64,000 nt of DNA, from positions 99,602 to 163,601 of the forward strand of contig JAHCMI010000008.1 in the NCBI GenBank assembly GCA_019192545.1, given 5' to 3'. A program made the translations under genes and the position numbers. Below the pieces are notes generated by a model, which was not told where the DNA came from, ran no database searches, and worked only from the letters and a program-made list of their open reading frames with translations. This DNA comes from Rivularia sp. MS3 (GTDB lineage Bacteria; Cyanobacteriota; Cyanobacteriia; Cyanobacteriales; Nostocaceae). Shown piece after piece: positions 7,991-16,648 of the stretch (its first letter is position 1; each line of letters opens with the position of its first letter).

Positions 7991-9694
7991 ATGACTGAGA
8001 TTGAGGCAGGCAAACTCAAATTAATGGTGGTAGATGACGAGCTAGACAACTTAGATTTACTTTACCGCACTTTTAGGCGGGACTTTAAAGTATACAAGGC
8101 TTCTAATGCTCGTTCCGCTTTAGAAATTTTAGACAAGCAAGGAGAAATGGCTGTAATCATCTCTGACCAAAGAATGCCGGAGATGAACGGTACTGAATTT
8201 TTTGGTCTAACCGTAGAGCGTTTTCCAGATACAATTAGGATTCTGCTTACAGGTTTCACCGATGTCGAAGATTTAGTCGAAGCTATTAATTCAGGTCAGG
8301 TTTTCAGGTACATTACCAAACCTTGGAAGCCAGATCAACTACGGGGACTTGTAGAGCAAGCTACCCAAACTTATCGTTTAGTAAAAAAAAGAACTTTTGA
8401 TTTACGTCGTTCTCTACGACGAGAATCCTTGGTAAATGCAGTTACAACAGCGATTAGGGAATCTTTAGATTACCAAAGTATGCTGCAAAAAATTGTAGCA
8501 ACCATTGGCAAAACTTTTGAAGCGGCTTGCTGCATACTCAGGCCAGTTGAAGGTGATAAATTAGCACCTGATGAATTTTTCTATAGCAGTAATGACAGCA
8601 GTTCTGAAAATTGCTGTTTGAATCCTACTTCTTTAATGGAAAAAGTTCTCGTTAGTCATAATACCGAAGTAGCAACATTTACTTCAGATAGTGGCGAAAG
8701 CTATCAGCAGTTAGCCGTACCTTTAATTTATCAACAGCACCTACAGGCGGTACTTGTTCTTCAGCAGCAATGTAGCGCTGTCGAAGGAGCGAATTTCCCA
8801 GAGTATCGCAATTGGCAGCATGAAGATATAGAACTAATTTCGGGTGTTGCCGAGCAAGCTGCTTTAGCTCTTTCTCAAGCAAAACTTTACCAAAGCCTCC
8901 AGCGCAAGCAAGAACAAATTCATGCCGAATTAGAAGTTGCACGTCAAATTCAGCATAATTTGCTACGCCAAAGTTTACCTGAAATTGAAGGAGTAAAGGT
9001 ACAGGCTAGTTGCTATCCAGCAAGAGAAGTTGGGGGAGATTTTTTTGAAGTTTTTGTCCATCCCAAAGGGGATTTATGGTTGGCTGTAGGAGATGTTTCG
9101 GGTAAAGGCGTTCCTGCTGCACTGTTTATGGCTAGTGCGATATCGGTATTACGTCGGGAATTATCTCAAGAAACGCCTGCAATGCCGAATATAGTAATGA
9201 AGAATTTAAATGAAGCTTTAGGCGACGATCTTGTCAGTAACAATTGCTTTATTACTTTGGTATTAGCTCGATATTCTCCCAATACTAAGCAATTAGTATA
9301 TGCTAACGCCGGTCATATTTACCCAATAGTCTGTCCCCATGAAGATTCACACCCAGATCGACCTAATTTTTTAAAAGTACGCGGGATTCCTTTAGGAATA
9401 CTACCCGATTGGAAAGCCAATGCTGGAGAATTGACTCTTGCTTCTAATGATACTTTGCTGCTTGCAAGTGATGGTATTACTGAAGCTCAAGTTTCAATGA
9501 AAGAAAGCTTCAGTAATTCTTTGTCCCATAGTGTTGGATCGCCGACACGTTCCATGCTCAACCAAGAAGGGTTATGGAAATTGTTGCTCGAACAAGAAAA
9601 ACCCCTTAGTCTCAATAAATTACTAAGTCGTATCCATGTTGATACCGAAGTTCAAGAAGACGATCAAACTATACTTTCACTAGAGGTTTTATAA
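7991..9694 (+). CDS. response regulator with GAF and PP2C (SpoIIE/RsbU-type) phosphatase
   Basis: A 567-residue three-domain signalling phosphatase. Residues about 8-128 are a receiver domain (D15/D16, phospho-acceptor Asp59 in IISDQRMPEMNG, Lys in YITKPWKP) of the kind found in RpfG-like regulators. About 150-305 read as a GAF sensor domain. About 335-567 is a SpoIIE-like PP2C: AREVGGDFFEVF, AVGDVSGKGVPAALFMA, YANAGHIYP, LLLASDGITEAQ, and a terminal DDQTIL, supplying the metal-binding Asp residues. Such proteins dephosphorylate anti-sigma-factor antagonists in partner switching. The next gene, 3 bases away, encodes the matching kinase-type protein, so the two almost certainly form an operon. 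Confidence 0.92.
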   Translation: MTEIEAGKLKLMVVDDELDNLDLLYRTFRRDFKVYKASNARSALEILDKQGEMAVIISDQRMPEMNGTEFFGLTVERFPDTIRILLTGFTDVEDLVEAINSGQVFRYITKPWKPDQLRGLVEQATQTYRLVKKRTFDLRRSLRRESLVNAVTTAIRESLDYQSMLQKIVATIGKTFEAACCILRPVEGDKLAPDEFFYSSNDSSSENCCLNPTSLMEKVLVSHNTEVATFTSDSGESYQQLAVPLIYQQHLQAVLVLQQQCSAVEGANFPEYRNWQHEDIELISGVAEQAALALSQAKLYQSLQRKQEQIHAELEVARQIQHNLLRQSLPEIEGVKVQASCYPAREVGGDFFEVFVHPKGDLWLAVGDVSGKGVPAALFMASAISVLRRELSQETPAMPNIVMKNLNEALGDDLVSNNCFITLVLARYSPNTKQLVYANAGHIYPIVCPHEDSHPDRPNFLKVRGIPLGILPDWKANAGELTLASNDTLLLASDGITEAQVSMKESFSNSLSHSVGSPTRSMLNQEGLWKLLLEQEKPLSLNKLLSRIHVDTEVQEDDQTILSLEVL

Positions 9695-9697
9695 ACA

Positions 9698-10147
9698 ATG
9701 AAAAGCGAACTTCACGTACCAAGTGACTTGAAGTATTTAAATGTCGTAGAAAGCTGGCTGCTGGGATGCTTACAAACAGAACTTGGAGAATCGGTTGATT
9801 GGACGCGACAATCCAATCGTTTACGTTTAGTTCTAGTAGAAGCTTACTCCAATGTAGTCCGCCATGCTCATAAGGAACAACCACAAGTCCCTATTTTGAT
9901 TCGCTTGGAACTAGAGCAAAGAGATTTAGCTTTAGAAGTTTGGGACAAAGGTGAAGGTTATGATATGTCTACTTACTTTCCTCCAAGTCCCGTAGAAAAG
10001 CAAGAAGGTGGTTATGGCTGGCTGATTATGAACCGGTTAATGGATAAGGTAGAGTACGAATTACAGGTTGACGGCGCTAATTGCCTTAAACTTGAAGCTA
10101 GCTTGCCCGAAACAGCAGAAAAAGTTCAAGAAAAAATAAATAATTAA
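9698..10147 (+). CDS. RsbW-like ATP-binding serine kinase / anti-sigma-type regulator
   Basis: A 149-residue HATPase_c protein of the RsbW/SpoIIAB class. N-box: RLVLVEAYSNVVRHAH (Glu and Asn for Mg-ATP). G1 box: LEVWDKGEGYD. G2 box: GGYGWLIMNRLMD. It begins 3 bases after the stop of the phosphatase gene. Family knowledge: such kinases phosphorylate an STAS-domain antagonist and sequester a target (sigma factor or other). No STAS antagonist is encoded in this window, so the third partner is elsewhere. Confidence 0.88.
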   Translation: MKSELHVPSDLKYLNVVESWLLGCLQTELGESVDWTRQSNRLRLVLVEAYSNVVRHAHKEQPQVPILIRLELEQRDLALEVWDKGEGYDMSTYFPPSPVEKQEGGYGWLIMNRLMDKVEYELQVDGANCLKLEASLPETAEKVQEKINN

Positions 10148-10287
10148 TTATTTAGGCAACATTTCGCTCTCACACATTTATTTTAAAAATATCTTTAGAA
10201 AACGCAAATGTTAAAGAATTGAATTTTGTTTGCTTAAACATAAGATTACAATTTTTAGGCTTTTATCAAATTCGCTGCTAATTAATT

Positions 10288-10321
10288 ACCCCTCTTTTTA
10301 ATTCAAAAGAGGGGTTGTTTT
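10288..10321 (+). terminator. Rho-independent terminator
   Basis: Arms acccctctttt and aaaagaggggt (perfect, 11 bases) with a 6-base loop, followed by tgtttt. It lies about 140 bases past the anti-sigma gene and would end the phosphatase-kinase operon. Confidence 0.85.
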
Positions 10322-10574
10322 ATGCTGGCTGTATTATTAGGTCAGGATGTAGCTGAAACTGAAATTAATAATACTTAATCAAGATGATAACTTTTACTAA
10401 GATTATTTGATTTATATCGATAAATCGTCAAATAATAGTGACTACATACTTGAGCTAATTATCTATATGCTGGCAAATTTTGGCAAATTGCAATGCCCGA
10501 ATTAAGTATTAACCGAGCATAGATTAGCTCAAATTGATTTGAATACCATAATAATAAAATTGTTAACGATGCAT

Positions 10575-11015
10575 ATGCAAGCCTCGTTTTGTTTATCACC
10601 CCGTTACCGTTTAGATGATGAATTGCCTTGGTTAGAAGGAGTAGATCCGAGTCGTCACTACTGGATTAAGGTTAATAGTGAGAATAATATTACGGTTGCA
10701 ATTCCAGGGCTAATAGTTTCATCTATGGATGAGATGAAGCTGGCTATGAAAAAGTTTCGCTCGCTTCAACCAGGGCAACAAATGGCTTTAGAAAGAATTG
10801 CTAGTAGTTGTATAATTTATTGCATTAGCTCCAACTGTTACGCTATCGAAATCGAAACGGATGACGCTCCAGCATGGCATTTATTCGATAGAGAAACTTT
10901 GGATAGTTTACTCATGAGCGCTCATCCTGATTGGCAATGCGCTCCTTCGGGTATCGAATTAGGACGAAAATTGTTAGTGCGCTCTTTGGAACAGGCTACA
11001 GCAAGCAAAAGTTAG
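10575..11015 (+). CDS. conserved hypothetical protein
   Basis: I do not recognise this protein. It is soluble, about 146 residues from the ATG at 10575 (MQASFCLSPRYRLDD); an ATG at 10569 and a TTG at 10539 are alternatives. The sequence has LPWLEGVDPSRHYWIKV near the N-terminus, a central ALERIASSCIIYCISSNCYAIEIE, and a C-terminal HPDWQCAPSGIELGRKLLVRSLEQA. Codon use is like its neighbours and no stop interrupts it, so it looks like a real gene. No transmembrane segment, signal peptide or known motif. Confidence 0.6.
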   Translation: MQASFCLSPRYRLDDELPWLEGVDPSRHYWIKVNSENNITVAIPGLIVSSMDEMKLAMKKFRSLQPGQQMALERIASSCIIYCISSNCYAIEIETDDAPAWHLFDRETLDSLLMSAHPDWQCAPSGIELGRKLLVRSLEQATASKS

Positions 11016-11079
11016 ATACGAATAATTTGAGGATGCTACTGGTTGCAAGTGCTGTTTAATATTTATCAAATTGTAAATA

Positions 11080-11499
11080 CTACTGTTTCAAAGTGAATAA
11101 TTCCTGCATAGAAGCTAAAAGTTTAATTTTCACATTTAATATTTGAAGGTTTTCGTCGAGAATAAACTGCCAAGATGCGTTTATAGCAAACCAAGGAGTT
11201 TCAACTTTACCCATAACTAAAGTTTGGCGTTGCTTGTCTTCTAAGGTTTCGCTTTCACCTTCAAACTCAGGATAAGCTTTGATATCAATGGCTTCCTTGT
11301 TTAAATAATTTAAAATCGCATCCCTTCCAATAATTCCAGATTCAAAAGGGGGATTCATCACACCGCTTTCTGTAAATAAGGAAGCGGTTTTCTGATAATC
11401 ACCAGCATTTAAACTTTGAAAATATTGCTGTATGGTTGGTTCGTTGATAACTTCAGTTAGGATAGATTCTTTCGATTTTACTGTATTCATGTTAATCAT
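11080..11499 (-). CDS. OCP C-terminal-domain homologue (CTDH), NTF2-like carotenoid carrier
   Basis: Homologue of the C-terminal domain of the orange carotenoid protein; CTDHs bind keto-carotenoids and pass them to helical carotenoid proteins. Matching OCP motifs: TIQQYFQSLNAGDY (Tyr26, equivalent to OCP Tyr201), NPPFESGIIGRDAI, VETPWF, ASWQF (Trp110, equivalent to Trp288) and the C-terminal LLASMQEL. Two oddities: the loop between TPWF and the second Trp is about four residues shorter than in OCP, and the protein has no cysteine, so the disulfide-type dimer control known from some CTDHs is not possible. It lies 420 bases downstream of the HCP gene on the same strand; this pairing is known in cyanobacteria and supports the call. 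Confidence 0.88.
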   Translation of the reverse strand: MINMNTVKSKESILTEVINEPTIQQYFQSLNAGDYQKTASLFTESGVMNPPFESGIIGRDAILNYLNKEAIDIKAYPEFEGESETLEDKQRQTLVMGKVETPWFAINASWQFILDENLQILNVKIKLLASMQELFTLKQ

Positions 11500-11918
11500 C
11501 CTTATAAGTAGGTCGGCGTTGAAAATTGTAGTTAAAACTTGGAAATAGCAAGTAGCAAGTAGCGATAAGGGTTTAAGGATAATTTATCTGCATGTTACAT
11601 AGCGATACTTTATCCGTGCCGACTTACTTAAATTACTAGTATTATTTATTTGAATATAAAATTCAACCAACTCAAAAGCCGCTTCAGAAATAATCTACTT
11701 CAATTCAACTATTCCTTTAGATATAAATTGTAATTAAAGATAAATATAATGAAGGTTAATTAGGAATTTAGGTAAAACAAATGTAAGGTGGGAAAATAGC
11801 CCCACCCCACAATCTACGGTTGTATTGAATTAAAACAAATAAATCTTGTACTAAGGCAGTAGTACTATAGAAATCTGCCTGTTTTTGTCAACTTGAAAAT
11901 ATTACGATATTTCGGTTA
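11500..11918 (-). other. gap between HCP and CTDH genes
   Basis: About 420 AT-rich bases. No ORF, clear terminator or repeat. The length suggests that CTDH has its own promoter, perhaps in addition to read-through from the HCP gene. Confidence 0.4.
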
Positions 11919-12449
11919 TTACGCTAAAGCGTCAATTCCCATATCGGTAACAACCTTGCGAAGAACAGTAATTTGTTGCCCAAAATCAAGCTGCTTCACA
12001 GCTTCTAATACCTGTGAGCCATCACGAGACAATTGATAATTCGATGGCATTGGTACAACAAAACCTTTAACCATCAATTCTGATAATTCATACCAGAAAG
12101 CCAACTTTGTATTAGGACTGAGAATACCGTAAGAGCGAGAAATTTGGGTATTATTCTTAGCTGCTAAATCGCGCATTGCCTGCAATTGTTCGGAATGAGA
12201 CATCTGCTTAATTTGATTGAGTAAGCCCTCTGCTAGTTGCAATCGTGCTGCACCAGTAGCAGCAGGAGTAATAGAACGCCCCATTTCAGTATAAGCAAAC
12301 CAAAGCACGGCTAACTGGTCATCTACACAAAGACTTTTGAACACATTGACAGTAGAACTTACTGCATCAATTAACTGAGTATCGTAATCAAAAGCATTGG
12401 AAAAATTGTTCTTGATTGAATCTGTAGAGAAAGTCATATCAGGCACCAT
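11919..12449 (-). CDS. helical carotenoid protein (OCP N-terminal-domain homologue)
   Basis: All-helical, carotenoid-binding homologue of the OCP effector domain; members quench singlet oxygen and some quench phycobilisomes. Carotenoid-ring contacts of OCP are kept: Trp50 and Tyr53 in VLWFAYTEMG (OCP Trp41/Tyr44) and Trp119 in KLAFWYEL (OCP Trp110), with constant spacing. Other OCP landmarks: AATGAARLQLAEGLLNQI, EQLQAMRDLA, SPNTKLAFWYEL, DFGQQITVLRKVVTDMG. Length 176, or 172 from the internal Met5 (12437). There is no C-terminal NTF2 domain; that function is provided by the downstream CTDH gene. Which HCP clade it belongs to cannot be settled by eye. Confidence 0.92.
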   Translation of the reverse strand: MVPDMTFSTDSIKNNFSNAFDYDTQLIDAVSSTVNVFKSLCVDDQLAVLWFAYTEMGRSITPAATGAARLQLAEGLLNQIKQMSHSEQLQAMRDLAAKNNTQISRSYGILSPNTKLAFWYELSELMVKGFVVPMPSNYQLSRDGSQVLEAVKQLDFGQQITVLRKVVTDMGIDALA

Positions 12450-12653
12450 TTTTTGTAAACTTCGTAGCGAGAGTGTCGATGTTTAGAAGGCTGTCTGTAT
12501 GTTGCTTTACCTTCCAATTGCCATTTTGCATACAAACTTTACAAATTGCAAATAAAATTTACAAATAGGTGAATTATGAAATATAAAACTGGGGATCGCA
12601 ATCGCGGTATATGATAGGGGTGCCGTTTTCAGGCAAATCTTAAAATAAGATAA

Positions 12654-13595
12654 ATGAATCAATCATCCTCCTTAAGCAGCACACAAATTAAGGAAAAAGC
12701 GCTAGATTTGGGTTTTCATAAAGTTGGCATAGCGGCTGTAAATATTACAGAGAAAGAGGTGCAGAGATTACAGGCATGGTTAGCACTGGGTTATCATGCC
12801 GATATGGAATGGATGAAAAACCCGAAGCGCCAGAATATAAAATTAGTTATGCCAGAAGTGCGATCGCTAATTTGTGTGGCTTTGAATTACTACACTCCAC
12901 ATCAACGTCCCGAAAAAAAAGAATATGGAAAAATTTCTCGGTATGCATGGGGAAGGGATTATCACAAAGTGGTGCAGAAAAAATTGAAAGCGCTTGCAAT
13001 TTGGTTGCAGTCGTTAGATGAAAAAATTAAAACCAGACATTATATAGATACAGGTCCGATTCAAGATAAAGTGTGGGCACAGCAAGCTGGAATTGGTTGG
13101 ATTGCTAAAAACGGAAATTTAATTACTAGAGAATATGGTTCTTGGGTATTTTTGGGAGAAATTCTGACAAATCTGGAATTAATTCCAGATAATCCTCATA
13201 CTCAACATTGCGGAAGCTGTACTAAATGCATTGAAAGTTGTCCTACCGAAGCAATTACAGAGCCATTTGTAATAGATGCGAATCGCTGCATTGCATATCA
13301 TACTATTGAAAATCGTGATAAAAAATTACCGTCACATATTGCATCTAAGTTAGACGGGTGGGTTGCTGGTTGCGATATCTGTCAGGACGTTTGTCCTTGG
13401 AATCAACGTTTTGCCAAGACTACTGACATCGAAGAATTTCAACCCTACCCTGGGAATATTTCTCCCAAGCTGATAGAATTAGCCAGAATCACAGATGAAA
13501 ATTGGGACAAACAATTTCCGGCATCGGCATTACGGCGAATAAAGCCTCAAATGTTACGCAGGAATGCCCGTGCTAATCTTGAAGCATCGCCATAA
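12654..13595 (+). CDS. queG: epoxyqueuosine reductase
   Basis: Cobalamin- and [4Fe-4S]-dependent enzyme for the last step of queuosine synthesis (epoxyqueuosine to queuosine in tRNA). Length 313. N-terminal corrinoid-binding region with MEWMKNPKRQN and RSLICVALNYY, catalytic-region DTGPIQDKVWAQQAGIGWIAKN, then two ferredoxin-type clusters: HCGSCTKCIESCPTEAI near residue 185 and CDICQDVCPWNQRF near 242. The divergent gene upstream is HCP. A HAD phosphatase starts 10 bases after the stop, so the two are probably co-transcribed. Confidence 0.95.
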   Translation: MNQSSSLSSTQIKEKALDLGFHKVGIAAVNITEKEVQRLQAWLALGYHADMEWMKNPKRQNIKLVMPEVRSLICVALNYYTPHQRPEKKEYGKISRYAWGRDYHKVVQKKLKALAIWLQSLDEKIKTRHYIDTGPIQDKVWAQQAGIGWIAKNGNLITREYGSWVFLGEILTNLELIPDNPHTQHCGSCTKCIESCPTEAITEPFVIDANRCIAYHTIENRDKKLPSHIASKLDGWVAGCDICQDVCPWNQRFAKTTDIEEFQPYPGNISPKLIELARITDENWDKQFPASALRRIKPQMLRRNARANLEASP

Positions 13596-13605
13596 CAGCG
13601 AAAGA

Positions 13606-14250
13606 ATGACTCAGAAAGTAATTATTTTTGATTTTGATGGCACAATCGCCGATACAGTAGATGCATTAGTAAGTATTGCCAATAGTTTAGCTGTAGAGTT
13701 TAGTTACGCACAAATTACTTCAGAAGAACTGGTAATACTGAAAAATTTAACTTCTAGAGAAATATTTAAATATTCTGGGATTCCTTTATTCAAAATACCT
13801 TTTTTGCTAAAAAAAGTTAAAAAAGAATTGAAAAACAAAATCCCTGAATTAAAACCAATACCAGGAGTTGCAGAGGCTTTGATAGAGCTTAAAGAAGATG
13901 GGAATAGGTTGGGTATTATAACTTCTAATTCTAAAAGTAACGTCAAAGAGTTTCTGAAAGTAAATAATTTAGATAACCTTTTTGAGTTTGTTTATGCTGG
14001 AGTCACAATTTTTGGGAAAACTACGATAATTAATAACGTCTTAAGGCAAAAACAGATAAAAACACAAGAAGTTTTGTATGTAGGGGATGAAACCAGAGAT
14101 ATAGAAGCTTCAAAAAAAGCTCATGTTAAAGTCTGTAGCGTAACTTGGGGTTTTAATTCACAAGAAGCATTAAGTAAAGAAAATCCAGATTTTTTAATTC
14201 ATCATCCCCGAGAGTTGGTGGAAATTGTGAAAAATGGGAATCGGGCATAG
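13606..14250 (+). CDS. HAD-family hydrolase (phosphoglycolate-phosphatase-like)
   Basis: HAD phosphatase of about 214 residues. Motif I DFDGTIADT gives the nucleophile Asp, motif II is IITSNSK, motif III the Lys around FGKTT, motif IV GDETRDIEAS. The cap insertion after motif I is small and helical (subclass I), as in Gph-type enzymes. An upstream ATG at 13564 would overlap queG by 32 bases; the ATG at 13606, which begins MTQKVIIFDFDG, is the better start. Substrate not determinable; some cyanobacterial relatives are annotated as phosphoglycolate phosphatases. Confidence 0.88.
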   Translation: MTQKVIIFDFDGTIADTVDALVSIANSLAVEFSYAQITSEELVILKNLTSREIFKYSGIPLFKIPFLLKKVKKELKNKIPELKPIPGVAEALIELKEDGNRLGIITSNSKSNVKEFLKVNNLDNLFEFVYAGVTIFGKTTIINNVLRQKQIKTQEVLYVGDETRDIEASKKAHVKVCSVTWGFNSQEALSKENPDFLIHHPRELVEIVKNGNRA

Positions 14251-14346
14251 GGGATTGGGCATTGGGCATTGGGTATGGAGTCGAAAGGATGTTGGGAAAA
14301 ATTTCAACTCTTAACCTTTAACCCTTAACCTTTAACCTTTTACCTT
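14247..14346. repeat. two heptamer repeat tracts between convergent genes
   Basis: First tract, 14252-14279: units of gcattgg with ggcattgggcattgggtatgg. Second tract, 14310-14346: units of aacctttaaccctt type, the reverse complement of the aaaggtt family. Together they fill the gap between the HAD and ABC ATPase stops. Confidence 0.8.
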
Positions 14347-14347
14347 A

Positions 14348-15064
14348 TTAAGATACAGCGACGGTACTTAAATCATCTGGAGTTAAATTTGAGTGTATAA
14401 CTTCACCGTCACGGAACCAAACAATGCGCTGTGTTTGTCTGGCTACTTCTGGTTCGTGAGTTACCATCACTACGGTAATTCCCGTAGAATTTAGTTCGCT
14501 AAAAATATCTAAAACTTCTTGAGTAGTGCGCGAATCAAGTGCCCCTGTTGGTTCATCTGCTAAAAGTACTACCGGACGATTTACAATTGCACGGGCGATC
14601 GCTACACGTTGCTGTTGCCCTCCCGATAGCTGATTTGGTTTGTTATTCAAACGATTTTCTAAACCGACTCTTTTTAAAGCTGCGATTCCCCTATCCTTTC
14701 TTTCATTAGTCGGTACGCTAGCGTAAAGCATCGGTAGCATAACATTTTCAAGGGCTGTAAGTTGCTGCAATAAGTGAAACTGCTGGAAAACGAAACCTAA
14801 TTTTTTATTGCGAATATGCGCTAATTGAGTATCATCCATTTGTGCCACATCCACATTATCTAAATAATAATTCCCTGATGTGGGACGATCTAAACAGCCA
14901 ACAATATTCATTGCTGTAGATTTACCAGAGCCGCTAGGTCCCATTATTGAGCAATATTCGCCTTCCTCTACAATCAAATTGACATCATTAAGGGCTTTAA
15001 CTTCAGTTATGCCGCTACCGTAAATTTTAAAAATATTTTCTAAGCGAATTATTGTATTAGTCAT
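14348..15064 (-). CDS. MacB-type ABC transporter ATP-binding protein
   Basis: ATPase of a tripartite export system. Walker [18 protein letters not shown]-loop FVFQQFHLL, signature LSGGQQQR, Walker [15 protein letters not shown], switch His in [10 protein letters not shown]. Length 238. It is third in an operon-like series on the minus strand: membrane fusion protein, FtsX/MacB-type permease, ATPase. The gaps (about 87 and 276 bases) contain heptamer repeats. Heterocyst glycolipid export uses the related DevBCA, but the partner permease here is MacB-like rather than DevC-like, so I infer a MacAB-type exporter of unknown substrate. Confidence 0.92.
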   Translation of the reverse strand: MTNTIIRLENIFKIYGSGITEVKALNDVNLIVEEGEYCSIMGPSGSGKSTAMNIVGCLDRPTSGNYYLDNVDVAQMDDTQLAHIRNKKLGFVFQQFHLLQQLTALENVMLPMLYASVPTNERKDRGIAALKRVGLENRLNNKPNQLSGGQQQRVAIARAIVNRPVVLLADEPTGALDSRTTQEVLDIFSELNSTGITVVMVTHEPEVARQTQRIVWFRDGEVIHSNLTPDDLSTVAVS

Positions 15065-15340
15065 TCAAAAGTTAAGAGCTAATTGTTGATTAATAATTAA
15101 CGTGAGTTCCGGTTAAGAGATTCAGGATTCATAAGTAATCAGTAATGAGTAATAAATAGTGATTAGCCCGTAAAAATCCCGAGCATAAATAGTAAGGAGT
15201 TGGTAAATGAGAGTGAAGCCCAAACGAAAATTATTTAATGTTTTGTGCAATGTGAGCTATAAAAAAAATATCCCTCACTCAAATTAATTTAGTATTGCTC
15301 ACCTTCACTGTTCACTGTTCACTGTTCACTGTTAACTGAT
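15065..15340. repeat. gap with heptamer repeat (actgttc type)
   Basis: At 15303-15338 there are about four tandem units of cactgtt. The rest of the gap is AT-rich without a gene. Despite the repeat, the flanking permease and ATPase are probably functionally linked. Confidence 0.75.
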
Positions 15341-16561
15341 TTAAGCGCTTCTTAAAGCAACAATTGGATCGAGTTTTGCAGCGCGACGTGCGGGAACAAC
15401 ACCAAAAAATAAACCAATAGCTCCAGAAACCCCGACGGCGGAAATGATTGCCATAGAAGAAATTCCGGCTTCTAAAGGACTTAAAGCTGCAACTAGCATA
15501 ATGCCGCTAACGCCAACAGCAGTACCAATCAAACCTCCTGCGGCTGAAACAATTACTGCTTCAATCATGAACTGTAATAAAATATCCTGTTGAGTTGCAC
15601 CAATTGCTTTTCTGAGTCCAATTTCTTGAGTTCTTTCGGTAACGGAAACAAGCATAATATTCATGATCCCGATGCCGCCGACAAATAAAGAAATACTGGC
15701 AATTGCAGCTAACATAATTGTTAATGCGCCAGTAATTTGACCAACTGTCTGCTGTGCATCTTTTTGAGAACGAACGGTAAAGTCATCTTCACCAGTTATT
15801 TGATGGCGCAAACGTAATAAATTCCTAATTTGAAACTCTGCTGCGTCTACAGTATTACCATTAGTTGCAGAAACTACAAGATAATCCAAGGCAATACCAT
15901 AGGGAGAATTTTTTCCTACAAGTCGATTTGCCGAAGTTGTCACAGGTATTAATGCAGCTTCATCATAATTAGCACCTCCTAATCCCGAACCTTTAGCAAC
16001 TAAAGTGCCAATAATTTGAAAGCTGGTATTTTTAATCCTGATTTGTTTTCCTAAAGGATTAGCATTGCCGAAAAGTTTTTCTGTTAAGTCGGCACCTAAT
16101 ACAGCTACTTGATTGCTGCGTTTGATATCTATTTCATTAAAAAAACGTCCTGTGGCAATTTCAAAATCCCGCACTAAAGGAAAGCCTGGAGTAGTGCCAA
16201 TTATATTAACATCAGTGTTTCTATTGCCGTAAGTAACTACATATCTTCTGTTTAACTCTGGCGCAACTCCGGCTACAGTTGGAACTTGCGTTGCAATTGC
16301 TTGGGCATCTGCTAGCACTAAAGTTTTAGGAATCTCAAAGGTAATACGTTGAGTTTCTTGATTTCCCGGAATTACAAATAGTACGTTAGGGCCGAGAGAT
16401 TCCAACTGTTTGTTAACAAATTTTTGTCCTCCTTCACCAATTCCAATCATGGCTATTACCGAAGCGTTACCGATAACAATGCCTAACATTGTCAGAGCGC
16501 TACGTAATTTATTTGATAGCAGGGTTTTTCCTGCCATTTGGACGCTTTCTACAAAATTCAT
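15341..16561 (-). CDS. MacB/FtsX-type ABC transporter permease
   Basis: Membrane component, 406 residues. N-terminal transmembrane helix at about 18-42 (KLRSALTMLGIVIGNASV..IGIGEGG), then a large periplasmic MacB-core region (LESLGPNVLFVIPG, VADLTEKLFG) and three C-terminal helices in the FtsX domain (ALTIMLAAIASISLFVGGIGIMNIMLVSV, ERTQEIGLRKAIGA, then two more hydrophobic blocks). The NVLFVIPG and RTQEIGLRKAIGAT motifs are characteristic of MacB-like permeases. It sits between the adaptor and ATPase genes on the same strand. Confidence 0.92.
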   Translation of the reverse strand: MNFVESVQMAGKTLLSNKLRSALTMLGIVIGNASVIAMIGIGEGGQKFVNKQLESLGPNVLFVIPGNQETQRITFEIPKTLVLADAQAIATQVPTVAGVAPELNRRYVVTYGNRNTDVNIIGTTPGFPLVRDFEIATGRFFNEIDIKRSNQVAVLGADLTEKLFGNANPLGKQIRIKNTSFQIIGTLVAKGSGLGGANYDEAALIPVTTSANRLVGKNSPYGIALDYLVVSATNGNTVDAAEFQIRNLLRLRHQITGEDDFTVRSQKDAQQTVGQITGALTIMLAAIASISLFVGGIGIMNIMLVSVTERTQEIGLRKAIGATQQDILLQFMIEAVIVSAAGGLIGTAVGVSGIMLVAALSPLEAGISSMAIISAVGVSGAIGLFFGVVPARRAAKLDPIVALRSA

Positions 16562-16567
16562 TGATTC

Positions 16568-16595
16568 AGGTTAAAGGTTAAAGGTTAAAGGTTAG
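16568..16595. repeat. heptamer repeat (aaaggtt type)
   Basis: Four tandem aaaggtt-like units (ggttaaaggttaaaggttaa) in the short gap between the adaptor and permease genes. Confidence 0.85.
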
Positions 16596-16648
16596 GATTT
16601 CAATAATTTTTGATTATTTTTGAGTCTCCTCCTCTCGCTATCTCCGCA

